Below, piece by piece: positions 52,902 through 61,649 of a stretch of 64,000 nt of DNA. Origin of the DNA: Caproicibacter sp047777415 (lineage in GTDB: Bacteria > Bacillota > Clostridia > Oscillospirales > Acutalibacteraceae). The DNA lies in assembly GCA_047777415.1 (NCBI GenBank), contig JBKEEO010000001.1:434001-498000 (forward strand), written 5' to 3'. The position numbers were made by a program, and so were the translations under genes. Position 1 is the stretch's first letter. Each line of letters opens with the position of its first letter. The notes below the pieces were generated by a model. It had not been told where the DNA came from and did not search any database. It saw nothing but the letters and a program-made list of their open reading frames with translations.

Positions 52902-54074
52902 TTACGCTTTTGCCGCGCGCTTTTTGGACAGAACATCAAAGATGACAGCTGCCAGAAGAACCAGACCCTTCACTGCCTTTTGCCAGTTGGCATCAATGCC
53001 GAGAATTGACATACCATTGTTTAAGACACCCATGAAGATGGCCCCAATGACCGCACCTTTGACGGTTCCGGTACCACCGTACGCGGAAGCACCGCCAATG
53101 AAGCAGGCCCCGATTGCGTCAAGCTCGTAGTTAGTTCCGGCTGCCGGCGCCGCAGAATTGAAACGCGCAATGCAGACCATAGCGGCAACTGCTGACAGAA
53201 AGGCCATGTTGGTGTAAGCGAAAAACAGCGTCTTATTGGTATTAATACCGGAAAGTTTGGCCGCTTTCTCGTTTCCGCCCATTGCATACAGATAACGTCC
53301 GGGAACTGTATTCTGTGTATAGTAGTTATAGACAAAGACGATGACCGAAAGAAGAATCAGAACAACCGGAATACCCTTGTTTTGCCCCAGCAAAATGGAA
53401 AGGGCCATAATGACAGCGCTGATGAAAATCACACGTCCAAGAAAGATTCCCATCCCTTCCACTGCATATTTTTTGCGCACACGTTGTGCACGGCTGATAA
53501 TTTGCGCCACTATGTAAATTGCACTGACAATTGCGCCTACAACAACGGTAACCGCCATAACAGTGTTCGAATTTTGCGTTACCGGCAAATAACTTGAAAA
53601 GTATTGCAGATACTCTTCCGGGAACGGAGAAATTGTTAAACCATTCAAAATAATCAGCGCAAGTCCGCGCCATAACATCATGCCTGCCAAAGTGACAATG
53701 AAGGACGGTATGCGAACATAGGCAATCCAGAATCCCTGCCACATACCGATTAGCAATCCGGCAATCAGGCAGATTAAAATGGAAAGGTAAATGTTAACCT
53801 TCATATTTACAATCAGTGTACCTGCTATCGCGCCGATTAACGCAACAATGGACCCCACTGAAAGATCGATGTTGCCCCCGGTTAAAATACAGAGTAACAT
53901 ACCGGTTGAAAGAATAACAACATAGCTGTTTTGCAGAATTAGATTGGTCATATTGGAAGGTGAAAAAAGATTTCCTTTTCCGGTTGCTACAATCATAAAC
54001 TCAAACAACAGCATTACTACAATCAGTGCAATCAGCATTGTATTTCTTTTCAGTGTGCTTCTTAAATTTACCAT
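52902..54074 (-). CDS. Sugar ABC transporter permease (MmsB/GguB/XylH-like)
   Basis: This 390-residue permease has about ten membrane segments and the family blocks LTGGNIDLSVGSIVALIGA near residue 70 and ASAYGGTGTVKGAVIGAIFMGVLNNGM near the C-terminus. It is the single permease of a CUT2-type importer and its length fits the multiple-monosaccharide group, which takes up xylose, arabinose, galactose or glucose. The start at 54074 has AAAGGAG 10 bases upstream and lies five bases after the ATPase stop. Confidence 0.92.
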   Translation of the reverse strand: MVNLRSTLKRNTMLIALIVVMLLFEFMIVATGKGNLFSPSNMTNLILQNSYVVILSTGMLLCILTGGNIDLSVGSIVALIGAIAGTLIVNMKVNIYLSILICLIAGLLIGMWQGFWIAYVRIPSFIVTLAGMMLWRGLALIILNGLTISPFPEEYLQYFSSYLPVTQNSNTVMAVTVVVGAIVSAIYIVAQIISRAQRVRKKYAVEGMGIFLGRVIFISAVIMALSILLGQNKGIPVVLILLSVIVFVYNYYTQNTVPGRYLYAMGGNEKAAKLSGINTNKTLFFAYTNMAFLSAVAAMVCIARFNSAAPAAGTNYELDAIGACFIGGASAYGGTGTVKGAVIGAIFMGVLNNGMSILGIDANWQKAVKGLVLLAAVIFDVLSKKRAAKA

Positions 54075-54079
54075 TGAAG

Positions 54080-55615
54080 TCAAGCTCCTTTTATCGACCG
54101 CATAATGCATCCCATAATCACTTCTTGACTGGCTTCCTCGCTTTGAAGCTCTGCGACAATTTTGCCCTCATTCATCACATAGATTCGATCACACATACCC
54201 AGCACTTCAGGAAGCTCAGAGGAAATCATTAAAACGGACTTTCCTTCTGCAACCAATTGGTTGATAATGCAGTAAATCTCATATTTTGCCCCTACGTCTA
54301 TTCCACGGGTTGGTTCATCCAGTATCAGAATTTCAGGATCCGCAAACATCCATTTGCTCAACAAAACTTTTTGCTGGTTCCCACCGGAAAGATTGCCAAC
54401 CTGCTGTTCTATGCCGGAGCACTTCACCCTTAATTTATCCCTGTAATCATTTGCAACCTTAATCTCAAGGTCTTTGTCCAGTACTTTATGTCGGCTGACT
54501 TTTTCCATTCTGGCCAAAGTGATGTTTTCACGAATGGTCGATTCAAGAATTAACCCGCTCTCTTTGCGGTCTTCCGTAACATAGGCCAATTTATTCCGAA
54601 TGGCATCCGTTACCGTACGCAAATGAACTTCTTTGCCGCCAATGAAGATTTGACCGCTGATCGAGCTGCCGTAGCTGCGGCCAAAAATGCTCATTGCCAA
54701 TTCTGTCCGCCCTGCGCCCATCAGTCCGCTGATGCCGACAACTTCTCCGCGGCGCAGCGTAAGGTTTACGTTATCGCAAACTTTTCGATCTCTGTAAATC
54801 GGGTGATATACCGTCCAATTTTTGACTTCCATACTGACATCGCCGATATGACGTTCGCGCTTTGGAAAACGATCCGTCAGCTCTCGGCCGACCATGCCTT
54901 TGATGATACGGGATTCGCTGCAGTCGTCAGTTTTCTTTGAAAGTGTTTCAATTACTGCTCCGTCACGTATTACGGTAATTCTGTCCGACACATATTCCAC
55001 TTCACTGAGCTTGTGGGAAATCAAAATACAGGTCATTCCCTGTTGTTTAAAACGCAGAATTAAATCCAAAAGATGTTTTGAATCTGCCTCATTTAGCGAA
55101 GCCGTCGGCTCATCAAGAATCAGCAGCTTCACATTTTTAGCTAGCGCTTTCGCTATTTCCACAAGCTGCTGCTTGCCCACGCTGATGTCCTTGACCATCG
55201 TTTGGGAGGATTCTTTTAGGCCAACCATTTTTAGAAATTCGTCGGCTTTCGAGTAGGTTTCGTCCCAATCGATACGAGATTTTGTCCCCCGCTCATTACC
55301 CAAAAACATATTTTCGCCTATGGTCAAATATGGAACAAGAGCCAGTTCCTGATGGATAATGACAATCCCTTTTTTCTCGCTGTCTCTAATCCCTCCAAAT
55401 TTGCAGACATTTCCCTCGTAAATAATGTCTCCTTCATAAGTACCATATGGATAAACGCCGCTCAAAACATTCATCAAAGTGGACTTTCCAGCGCCGTTTT
55501 CTCCCACAAGAGCGTGGATTTTATTTCTTTCCACTTCCAAATTCACATTGTCAAGTGCAGTTATACCGGGAAATCTTTTTGTGATATTTTTCATTACCAG
55601 TATAGGATCTGCCAA
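54080..55615 (-). CDS. Sugar ABC transporter ATPase with two nucleotide-binding domains (MmsA/GguA/XylG-like)
   Basis: This 511-residue protein has two fused ABC domains of a CUT2 importer. The first has ALVGENGAGKSTLMN and LLILDEPTASLN; the second begins GISGLMGAGRTELAMSIFGR and has NLSGGNQQKVLLSKWM and ILILDEPTRGIDVG. The second Walker A is degenerate, as usual in this class. The start is a TTG at 55615 with GGAGGG seven bases upstream. It follows the binding protein gene, from which it is separated by a strong hairpin. Confidence 0.93.
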   Translation of the reverse strand: MADPILVMKNITKRFPGITALDNVNLEVERNKIHALVGENGAGKSTLMNVLSGVYPYGTYEGDIIYEGNVCKFGGIRDSEKKGIVIIHQELALVPYLTIGENMFLGNERGTKSRIDWDETYSKADEFLKMVGLKESSQTMVKDISVGKQQLVEIAKALAKNVKLLILDEPTASLNEADSKHLLDLILRFKQQGMTCILISHKLSEVEYVSDRITVIRDGAVIETLSKKTDDCSESRIIKGMVGRELTDRFPKRERHIGDVSMEVKNWTVYHPIYRDRKVCDNVNLTLRRGEVVGISGLMGAGRTELAMSIFGRSYGSSISGQIFIGGKEVHLRTVTDAIRNKLAYVTEDRKESGLILESTIRENITLARMEKVSRHKVLDKDLEIKVANDYRDKLRVKCSGIEQQVGNLSGGNQQKVLLSKWMFADPEILILDEPTRGIDVGAKYEIYCIINQLVAEGKSVLMISSELPEVLGMCDRIYVMNEGKIVAELQSEEASQEVIMGCIMRSIKGA

Positions 55616-55644
55616 TGGAAATCCCTCCAATGCCATCTATGAAA

Positions 55645-55674
55645 CAGGCGGGCAGAGCTTTCTCCGCCCGCCTG
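55645..55674. other. Strong hairpin between binding-protein and ATPase genes
   Basis: CAGGCGGGC and GCCCGCCTG form a perfect 9-bp GC-rich stem with an inner GAG/CTC pairing. No T run follows. Such hairpins after binding-protein genes usually protect that part of the mRNA or lower downstream expression, so that binding protein exceeds transporter. Confidence 0.75.
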
Positions 55675-55740
55675 TTGGGAACCCCGGCTGCCTAACGCAA
55701 CTGGTTGGTTCTGTCCCTAAAGAACACCGAGAATAATCAA

Positions 55741-56892
55741 TTAGGAAACATCGGCTTCCGAATAATATCCGCTGTCGATAAGCAGCTCTTTGTAATTGTC
55801 GAGTGTGCATACGACCGGTTCGCAAAGATAAGACGGAATAATCCCTGTGCCATTGTCATAAGTTTCTGTATCGTTGATTTCAACTTCTGTTCCGCTGACA
55901 ATGGAATTAACCATCTTTACAACCTGAGCGGCCAGTGTACGGGTATCCTTAAAAATTGACATACTTTGCGTACCCGCAAGCATGTTTTTCACTGAGGTTT
56001 TGTCGCAGTCTTGACCGGTGAGAATCGGGAAATTGTCTTTTGTATAACCGACTGCAAGCAAAGCGTTTGTAATGCCGTTTGCAACGGAGTCATTGGAGGA
56101 CAGAACCGCATCCAGTTTTGTGCCATTTGAACCATATCCAACGGAGGAAATCAAGTTCTCCATACGTTTTTGTGATTCCTCTGTGCTCCAGTTTGTGGTT
56201 GCACACTGAGCTTTGCTTGTTTGACCGGATTTTACAACCAGTTTGCCTTCATCAATATAAGGCTGCAGTACCTCCATTGCGCCGGACCAGAAGAAGTTAA
56301 CGTTGTTATCATCTGTTGGGCCGGTAAACAATTCAATGTTAAACGGACCGGATTCACTGTCGAGGTTGAGCGCGTCACGGATATATTCACCTTGGAATTT
56401 GCCCACCTTGTAATTGTCAAATGTTGCATAATATGTAACCGCGTCACTGTTCATAATCAGGCGGTCATAGGAGATAACGGGAATGTTCTTATCTTTTGCA
56501 CCTTTAAGAACTTCCGTAAGCGAAGAGCCGTCGATTGCTGCGATAACCAGTACGTCGCATCCACTTGAAATCATGTTTTCAATTTGGGAAACCTGCGTTG
56601 GAATGTCGTTGTCCCCAGCATACTGCAAATCAACAGTATAACCTTCTTTTTCAAACTGCTGTTTCATGTTCATGCCGTCTTGATTCCATCTCTGCAAACT
56701 TTGGGTGGGCATCGAAATGCCTACTTTCACATCTTTTGCTTCCTTTGCCGAAGCATTTTCTTCAGACTGGGTTTCAGCCTGCGAAGCTTCCGATTCCGGA
56801 GCAGCACTGCTTGCCGAAGATTCCCCTCCCGAGCACGCTGCCAATGAGAGCGACATTGCCACTGTCAAGAAAATTGCCAAAAGCTTTTTCAT
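55741..56892 (-). CDS. Sugar-binding lipoprotein of the CUT2 transporter (ChvE/XylF-like)
   Basis: This 383-residue protein has a lipoprotein signal with LSLAACSGGE (lipid-linked Cys20), an acidic Ser/Glu-rich linker (about 25-55), and a periplasmic-binding domain. Its start VGISMPTQSLQRWNQDGMNMK and the blocks AIDGSSLTEVLKGA and SYDRLIMNSDAVTYYATFDN are like those of ChvE, XylF and the multiple-sugar-binding group. It captures the sugar outside the membrane for the ATPase and permease encoded downstream. The start at 56892 has GAGGAG nine bases upstream. It is the first gene of the operon. Confidence 0.92.
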   Translation of the reverse strand: MKKLLAIFLTVAMSLSLAACSGGESSASSAAPESEASQAETQSEENASAKEAKDVKVGISMPTQSLQRWNQDGMNMKQQFEKEGYTVDLQYAGDNDIPTQVSQIENMISSGCDVLVIAAIDGSSLTEVLKGAKDKNIPVISYDRLIMNSDAVTYYATFDNYKVGKFQGEYIRDALNLDSESGPFNIELFTGPTDDNNVNFFWSGAMEVLQPYIDEGKLVVKSGQTSKAQCATTNWSTEESQKRMENLISSVGYGSNGTKLDAVLSSNDSVANGITNALLAVGYTKDNFPILTGQDCDKTSVKNMLAGTQSMSIFKDTRTLAAQVVKMVNSIVSGTEVEINDTETYDNGTGIIPSYLCEPVVCTLDNYKELLIDSGYYSEADVS

Positions 56893-56959
56893 TCTCTTCA
56901 ACTCCTCATTTTTTATGTTAAACCATTCCGGTCTGCCCGGATCTGGTTTACAAACGCAA

Positions 56960-56973
56960 TGTGTTCGCGCACA
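56960..56973. promoter_or_regulatory. Operator-like site 1 in the sugar operon leader
   Basis: TGTGTTCGCGCACA, an imperfect palindrome with a CG centre, sharing TGTGTTCG-GCAC with site 2 some 62 bases away. The form fits a LacI-family operator. Confidence 0.6.
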
Positions 56974-57021
56974 AAAACATCTAAAAACAAAGAACAACGA
57001 ATAAAATTTCAAATAAGAAAA

Positions 57022-57035
57022 TGTGTTCGAGCACG
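57022..57035. promoter_or_regulatory. Operator-like site 2 in the sugar operon leader
   Basis: TGTGTTCGAGCACG, near-identical to site 1. It lies about 30 bases downstream of the predicted transcript start; two sites suggest looping or a road-block by the LacI-type regulator. Confidence 0.6.
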
Positions 57036-57068
57036 AACCAATCAACAATTTCTTCTTTTGTTTGCTTA

Positions 57069-57097
57069 ATTATAATATTGCATTATACAAAAGTCAA
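57069..57097 (-). promoter_or_regulatory. SigA-type promoter of the sugar operon
   Basis: TTGACT at 57097-57092 and TATAAT at 57074-57069 with 17 bases spacing on the minus strand. The leader to the binding-protein start at 56892 is about 170 bases. In 57098-57322 I see no gene. Confidence 0.85.
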
Positions 57098-57322
57098 TCC
57101 GATATCACGATTTTCATATAATTTTACAAAAAAATTACCATGATTTGTTTATTTTGCCGAAATATATAGACAAACTTCTAACAAAGCACAGATAACAAAA
57201 ATAGGCTTTGCTATGCATGAGAACAGGCTCACAAATGTTTTCATCTAACCGCATGAGCGTTTTCTTTTAGCAACAAATAACGGAAAGTTCCTTATAACGA
57301 TTCTTAAAACTGTATCATAGAT

Positions 57323-59218
57323 TTACATCTGTTCTTTTAATTCCCTGCGATTTTCATAATTGACTGCAATACCAACTCCAAGGATAATCCAAAACACCGG
57401 CGCAACACTGATCACAGAATCATTGAACATACCCGCACATAAGTATCCAACCACTCCAAGGCAAAGGGCGATCCCAAATATTTGTTTCATTTGATACTGT
57501 TTCTTTAAGGCATATAAACGAAAACTGTCGACTAGGTAAAGAATGACAATGGTCAGGAAGGCAAGCAGCGTGATGCCTCCCGCTCCGAACCAAATTTGCA
57601 AATACAGGTTATGGGGCTTGTCAACAAGCATATTCGCCGTTCCGTATGCCCAGTATTTTCCGAGTAAATCGTTCTGCGGAAAATAAAGCACAAAAGTATC
57701 CGGACCGGCGCCAAGCAAAAAATGGCCGGCAAGCATAGGAAAAGTACGGGACCAAATATAACCGCGGGCGGAACCGAGTTGTTCTTTCCCCTTAAAGCCA
57801 AAATGAGGTGGAGTTTCCAAGGAATCGATATCTGCGGTTCCAGCGCTGTTGGTAAGGTACAGCTTATTGTCATCTCCAATTCGGAAATAAAACTGCGGCA
57901 CACCATTGATGCGCACCACAATGCCCTGTGACTCTTTTTCGAATCCCATTTTCACCAACCCGAAACTAAATTGGGAAAAGCGCTCATCAGAAATCACACT
58001 GCTTCCATTCTCGTTTCGGATAGCGACATTTTGCCCGTTACCGTCCAACAATTTCAACGTATTGTTTTGAAGTACCGCTTTCAAGGTATCATTTTGCTGC
58101 GTGACAAGAATAATGGTATTATCCTCTGCAGAAACATCTTTAACCGGCAGTTTTGATAAATAATCTTCTGTTTCACTGGTCTGAAATATATTTGTAATAT
58201 CGGATACTAAGCTCGGGATTCGAGAAAAAATTGTTCCGTTGCTGACAATATTGATTGCGATGAGGGCTATCACAAAAATTGCGAATCCGGAAACAGAAAC
58301 TTTCCAGTGCTGTGCAAGGAGTTTCCCGAAAAAAATGATACCGAAAATAAATGCAACCGAAACACCCACGATACCGGCACGGGAGGTACTTCCAAGAAGA
58401 ATCCAAAGAGAAAGCAACGCCATACTCCAAAGTGCAACTCTTGCGCGCATCGATTTGGCAGCCAAAGCCAAAACAAAAAACACGGGAACGGCAATGGCGG
58501 CAAAACTGCCGGCATAATCCCAATGATAAAAGGTACTGTACAGTCTGCCGGATTGGGACAAAAAACTGAAATCTTCGATTTTATTGCGGTCCCAAGGCGA
58601 TATAGTGAAGAATCTGCCTAAGTCAGTGGTAATCAGGTCGTGACCAAAATATTGGAATGTTCCCAATACGGCAGAAACTGTTACAACGATGCCGAGAGCT
58701 ACAATGATATTTTTATAATCCCTTTGGGTACGGTAAACATACATAGAATATAAAAACAAAAGGATATAACAGCACCAAATTAAGGCTCCCTCCGCGCGGT
58801 CATGCACGCCCCAGAACGCGATGGAGGAATATTCGGAAAAAGCAGCCGACAAGAGGGTAAATAGTACAAAAGTCCCACCGGCAATCACGTATGTAGTAAT
58901 CATTCGGCTATGCTTTTGAAATATCTTTTTATAATTAACTGCACACAGGATTATGAGAATGCCGCCCGCTATCAATAGCCACAAAGCTTTTGCCTGGGAA
59001 TAAAGATCGGCCATAATGCTCTGTCCAAACAGACAAGCCTCATTGTAATCCAGGCGAACGATTGTCCAATGCACAATCAATGGAATAACAGCCATCACAA
59101 GGACAATAGGAAGGAACAATCGATTTTGTTCCATGTTATCAATGGCCGGATTTGGATGTTTCCCCTTTTGAGATACAACGTTTTTATTGGCAGCAGACTG
59201 TTTTTTCTTAGATGACAT
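57323..59218 (-). CDS. O-antigen ligase/polymerase-like membrane protein (Wzy/WaaL type), intact copy
   Basis: This 631-residue protein has about ten to twelve membrane segments and a large outside loop (about 350-500). The block GSTSRAGIVGVSVAFIFG is near residue 270, and the region after the loop, YIWSRTFPMLAGHFLLGAGPDTFVLYFPQN, followed by DKPHNLYLQIWFGAGG, is typical of the Wzy_C/O-antigen ligase family. It may polymerise repeat units or attach the polymer to an outer acceptor. GAGGG precedes the ATG. A truncated copy lies at 21808-24018. It is divergent from the sugar transferase gene. Confidence 0.85.
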   Translation of the reverse strand: MSSKKKQSAANKNVVSQKGKHPNPAIDNMEQNRLFLPIVLVMAVIPLIVHWTIVRLDYNEACLFGQSIMADLYSQAKALWLLIAGGILIILCAVNYKKIFQKHSRMITTYVIAGGTFVLFTLLSAAFSEYSSIAFWGVHDRAEGALIWCCYILLFLYSMYVYRTQRDYKNIIVALGIVVTVSAVLGTFQYFGHDLITTDLGRFFTISPWDRNKIEDFSFLSQSGRLYSTFYHWDYAGSFAAIAVPVFFVLALAAKSMRARVALWSMALLSLWILLGSTSRAGIVGVSVAFIFGIIFFGKLLAQHWKVSVSGFAIFVIALIAINIVSNGTIFSRIPSLVSDITNIFQTSETEDYLSKLPVKDVSAEDNTIILVTQQNDTLKAVLQNNTLKLLDGNGQNVAIRNENGSSVISDERFSQFSFGLVKMGFEKESQGIVVRINGVPQFYFRIGDDNKLYLTNSAGTADIDSLETPPHFGFKGKEQLGSARGYIWSRTFPMLAGHFLLGAGPDTFVLYFPQNDLLGKYWAYGTANMLVDKPHNLYLQIWFGAGGITLLAFLTIVILYLVDSFRLYALKKQYQMKQIFGIALCLGVVGYLCAGMFNDSVISVAPVFWIILGVGIAVNYENRRELKEQM

Positions 59219-59410
59219 TTTGTTGCACCCTCATTTTCTTAATAACTCTATAACTCTTTGCAAAAAGATCTATTGGTCGTCTGTGACACGCTATGATCTA
59301 AACTAAGAAAATCAAATTCCTTATTTATGCGGATTATAATGGGTAAATTATACCATTGAAGCCGAAAATATACAACCGCAGCAAAGGGTTTCCTTTTACA
59401 AAAAGCGGTC

Positions 59411-59439
59411 TTGTATTACTATTCCAAATCCCTTACAAT
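59411..59439 (+). promoter_or_regulatory. Promoter of the intact sugar transferase gene
   Basis: TTGTAT at 59411-59416 and TACAAT at 59434-59439 with 17 bases spacing, about 30 bases before the start codon. The corresponding region is deleted in the decayed copy. Confidence 0.65.
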
Positions 59440-59472
59440 AAATAAGGATATTTTTTACACCGAGGAATGCGT

Positions 59473-60867
59473 ATGATAAAAGAAAACCAAAGAATTCTAA
59501 ATGCACTTTTTGCTTTGATAGATGCGGCACTCTGCTTTGCTGCCATGATACTGGCTTTTTACTTGCATTTTCGCAATTATAACCAAAGCGGATACCTTGG
59601 CATAGACTATTACATCAATCTTCAAAAATATGTTATCCCTGCCTACTTTTTTTTGTATCATTACTTCGATCTGCATGATTCTTTTCGGCATAAATCTCTG
59701 CTGTCCGAAATCGGGAAAATCATGCAAGCTAATACTGCCGGTATCGTTTTCATTTTTCTGTTGGTTTTTTTCCTAAAAGAAGTACATGTTTCGAGAATGG
59801 TAATTCTCCTATTCGGAATGTTAAACACAGCTTTTTCTTCCATCTTTCGCTTCTCACTGCGCAAAACACTTCGAAAAATACGGGCAAAGGGCTACAATTT
59901 AAAACATCTTCTGATTGTTGGGTGGAACGAAGTTTCCGCCGAATTTTATGACAGAATCACATCGAATCACAATCTTGGATATGAAATTGTGGGATATGTA
60001 GACCACTCCAAAGCATACACCGCCGGAAGAAAGATTGCCTATGCAGGGGGATTTGGTTCACTTCCGTCGCTGCTAAATGGTAAAAAAATCGATGAAGTAA
60101 TTATCTCTTTAGATTACAATGAATTTTCAGAACTCGGGTACATCATTGACGAATGCGAAAAAGCAGGCGTTAAATCCACTTTGCTTCCGTTTTACATCAA
60201 ATATCTTCCAACCAAACCTTATATTGATGAAGTGGAAGGAATGCCTCTTATCAATATTCGCAAGGTACCGATTGACAATCTATTAAACAGCTTTTGTAAA
60301 CGTTCTTTTGACATTGTATGCTCCGCATTGGGGCTGATTGTGCTTTCTCCACTGATGCTTTTAACCGCTGTGGGAGTAAAAATCACGTCGCCCGGTCCGA
60401 TCATATACAAACAGGAACGCATTGGCAAAAACAAACGCCCTTTCCAAATGTATAAATTTCGCTCCATGAAAGTAAGTGACGGAAATTCCGATTTGACAAC
60501 ATGGGGAACAAAACGCGACGACCGCCGCACAAAATTCGGCGCCTTTATCCGGAAATACAGTATTGACGAACTGCCGCAGCTTTGGAATGTGCTCAAAGGT
60601 GATATGAGCCTTGTGGGCCCCCGACCGGAACGCTCCTATTTTGTGGACAAGTTTAAGGATGAAATTCCTCTGTATATGCTCAAGCATTTGATGCGTCCGG
60701 GAATCACCGGGTGGGCGCAGGTAAACGGCTGGCGCGGCGACACCTCTATTGAGGAACGGATTAAATGCGATATTTATTACATAGAAAACTGGACATTTCT
60801 GTTTGATATCAAAATACTGTTTTTGACAATATTCAAAGGATTCATCAATAAAAGTGAAGAAATCTAA
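59473..60867 (+). CDS. Polyprenyl sugar-phosphate transferase, exopolysaccharide initiation (WbaP/CpsE-like), intact copy
   Basis: The enzyme starts polysaccharide assembly by moving a sugar phosphate to undecaprenyl phosphate at the inner membrane face. This 464-residue protein has four N-terminal membrane segments, a CoA-binding-like middle domain (LIVGWNEVSAEFYDRI) and a C-terminal catalytic domain. That domain starts at KRSFDIVCSALGLIVLSPLM and has KITSPGPIIYKQERIGKN, FRSMKV and DELPQLWNVLKGDMSLVGPRPER. The start at 59473 has GAGGA six bases upstream; an ATG six bases earlier overlaps it. A broken copy lies at 24019-25858. A terminator follows. Confidence 0.92.
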   Translation: MIKENQRILNALFALIDAALCFAAMILAFYLHFRNYNQSGYLGIDYYINLQKYVIPAYFFLYHYFDLHDSFRHKSLLSEIGKIMQANTAGIVFIFLLVFFLKEVHVSRMVILLFGMLNTAFSSIFRFSLRKTLRKIRAKGYNLKHLLIVGWNEVSAEFYDRITSNHNLGYEIVGYVDHSKAYTAGRKIAYAGGFGSLPSLLNGKKIDEVIISLDYNEFSELGYIIDECEKAGVKSTLLPFYIKYLPTKPYIDEVEGMPLINIRKVPIDNLLNSFCKRSFDIVCSALGLIVLSPLMLLTAVGVKITSPGPIIYKQERIGKNKRPFQMYKFRSMKVSDGNSDLTTWGTKRDDRRTKFGAFIRKYSIDELPQLWNVLKGDMSLVGPRPERSYFVDKFKDEIPLYMLKHLMRPGITGWAQVNGWRGDTSIEERIKCDIYYIENWTFLFDIKILFLTIFKGFINKSEEI

Positions 60868-60875
60868 AAAGTACA

Positions 60876-60912
60876 AAAACCAGCCTGTCCAATTCGTGAA
60901 ACGGCTGGTTTT
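60876..60912 (+). terminator. Terminator of the sugar transferase gene
   Basis: AAAACCAGCC and GGCTGGTTTT form a 10-bp stem with a 17-base loop. Its 3' arm contains AAACGGCTGG, which also occurs in the gene (near 60723) and marks the deletion joint in the decayed copy. Confidence 0.85.
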
Positions 60913-60999
60913 AAAATTTGTTATATCAAGGACAGAAATTAGCTTGTTGGCGGTGCCATCGATTGTGTTTTCCGGCTTTCCCTTCCGTATGAGATTCTC

Positions 61000-61195
61000 T
61001 TTAAAAATCTCGCCATCTCATCCTTTATGCAGAATAGAGTCAATCGTGCGGCCGCGGCAGTGATCATTTACATAAAGCCAATAGCGCACATTATCTCCCT
61101 TGCCATAAACGGGAAGAGGCTTATTGTTCCAACTCATTCAACCGTCAAAGGTATCAGTTGTTCCGCAAAATAGTACGAACCATAATGAGCCATTC
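61000..61195 (-). pseudogene. Broken fragment of a second rfbB
   Basis: The minus strand encodes about 60 residues like RfbB of the intact cluster (KPLPVYGKGDNVRYWLYVNDHCR matching PLPVYGKGENVRDWLYVEDHCR), interrupted by in-frame stops and an insertion of six bases in the HCRA region. Both ends are truncated. It lies downstream of the intact sugar transferase gene and indicates that a second rfb block was once here. Confidence 0.85.
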
Positions 61196-61197
61196 CG

Positions 61198-61261
61198 GCG
61201 TCACCAGCGTCAGAGGGTAAAGTCTTGTACTACTTTCCACAGCCAAAATAATTCCTCACAT
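61198..61261 (-). pseudogene. Broken 5' fragment of a second rfbA
   Basis: About 21 codons match the start of the intact rfbA: after ATG, codon 2 is TGA where the intact gene has AAA, then GIILAVESSTRLYPLTLVT against GIILAGGSGTRLYPLTLVT. The order rfbB then rfbA on the minus strand matches the intact cluster, with rfbC lost between them. Confidence 0.85.
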
Positions 61262-61381
61262 ACATTCCCTATTAGCATGATTGATGTATTTTTCATACGG
61301 CTGCGCTGCTATGAGAATAACAAGTGCATTGACTTTGTTTAGATAATCTGATTGCCCAGGCAAGTATTTTTTTCCATTCAT
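61256..61381 (-). CDS. Possible 41-residue small protein or eroded gene start
   Basis: A frame from ATG 61381 has GGAGAGGAGGG upstream, encodes MNGKKYLPGQSDYLNKVNALV and a further 20 residues, and ends in the start codon region of the rfbA fragment. I do not recognise it. Given the eroded surroundings it may be a gene fragment. The rest of 61382-61590 holds nothing I can identify. Confidence 0.25.
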   Translation of the reverse strand: MNGKKYLPGQSDYLNKVNALVILIAAQPYEKYINHANRECM

Positions 61382-61593
61382 TTTCTCTTCCCTCCTCTCC
61401 TATGGGTGTTTTGCATCAAGCAAAGCGGATATGTCTGCCGACAATAGCAGTATTCACATTAATATAAAACTGAGAGACCTTGATATTTTTATCAAAATCA
61501 TTTTAAATTCCAGCTGCAGAGCAAGTCCATTTTGCCAATTTATGTGCAAGCATATGTTAGAACTTTCACAGGAATGATTTCTAAAGCCGGGCA

Positions 61594-61602
61594 TGATATA
61601 AT
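61594..61602 (+). promoter_or_regulatory. Extended -10 promoter of aguA
   Basis: TGATATAAT, a TGnTATAAT extended -10, lies 48 bases before the aguA start. No good -35 is seen at the usual distance, as is common with extended -10 promoters. Confidence 0.5.
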
Positions 61603-61649
61603 AGGCTCGAATATGACCGCGAAATGATCGCGTAGGAGGATAAAACCAC

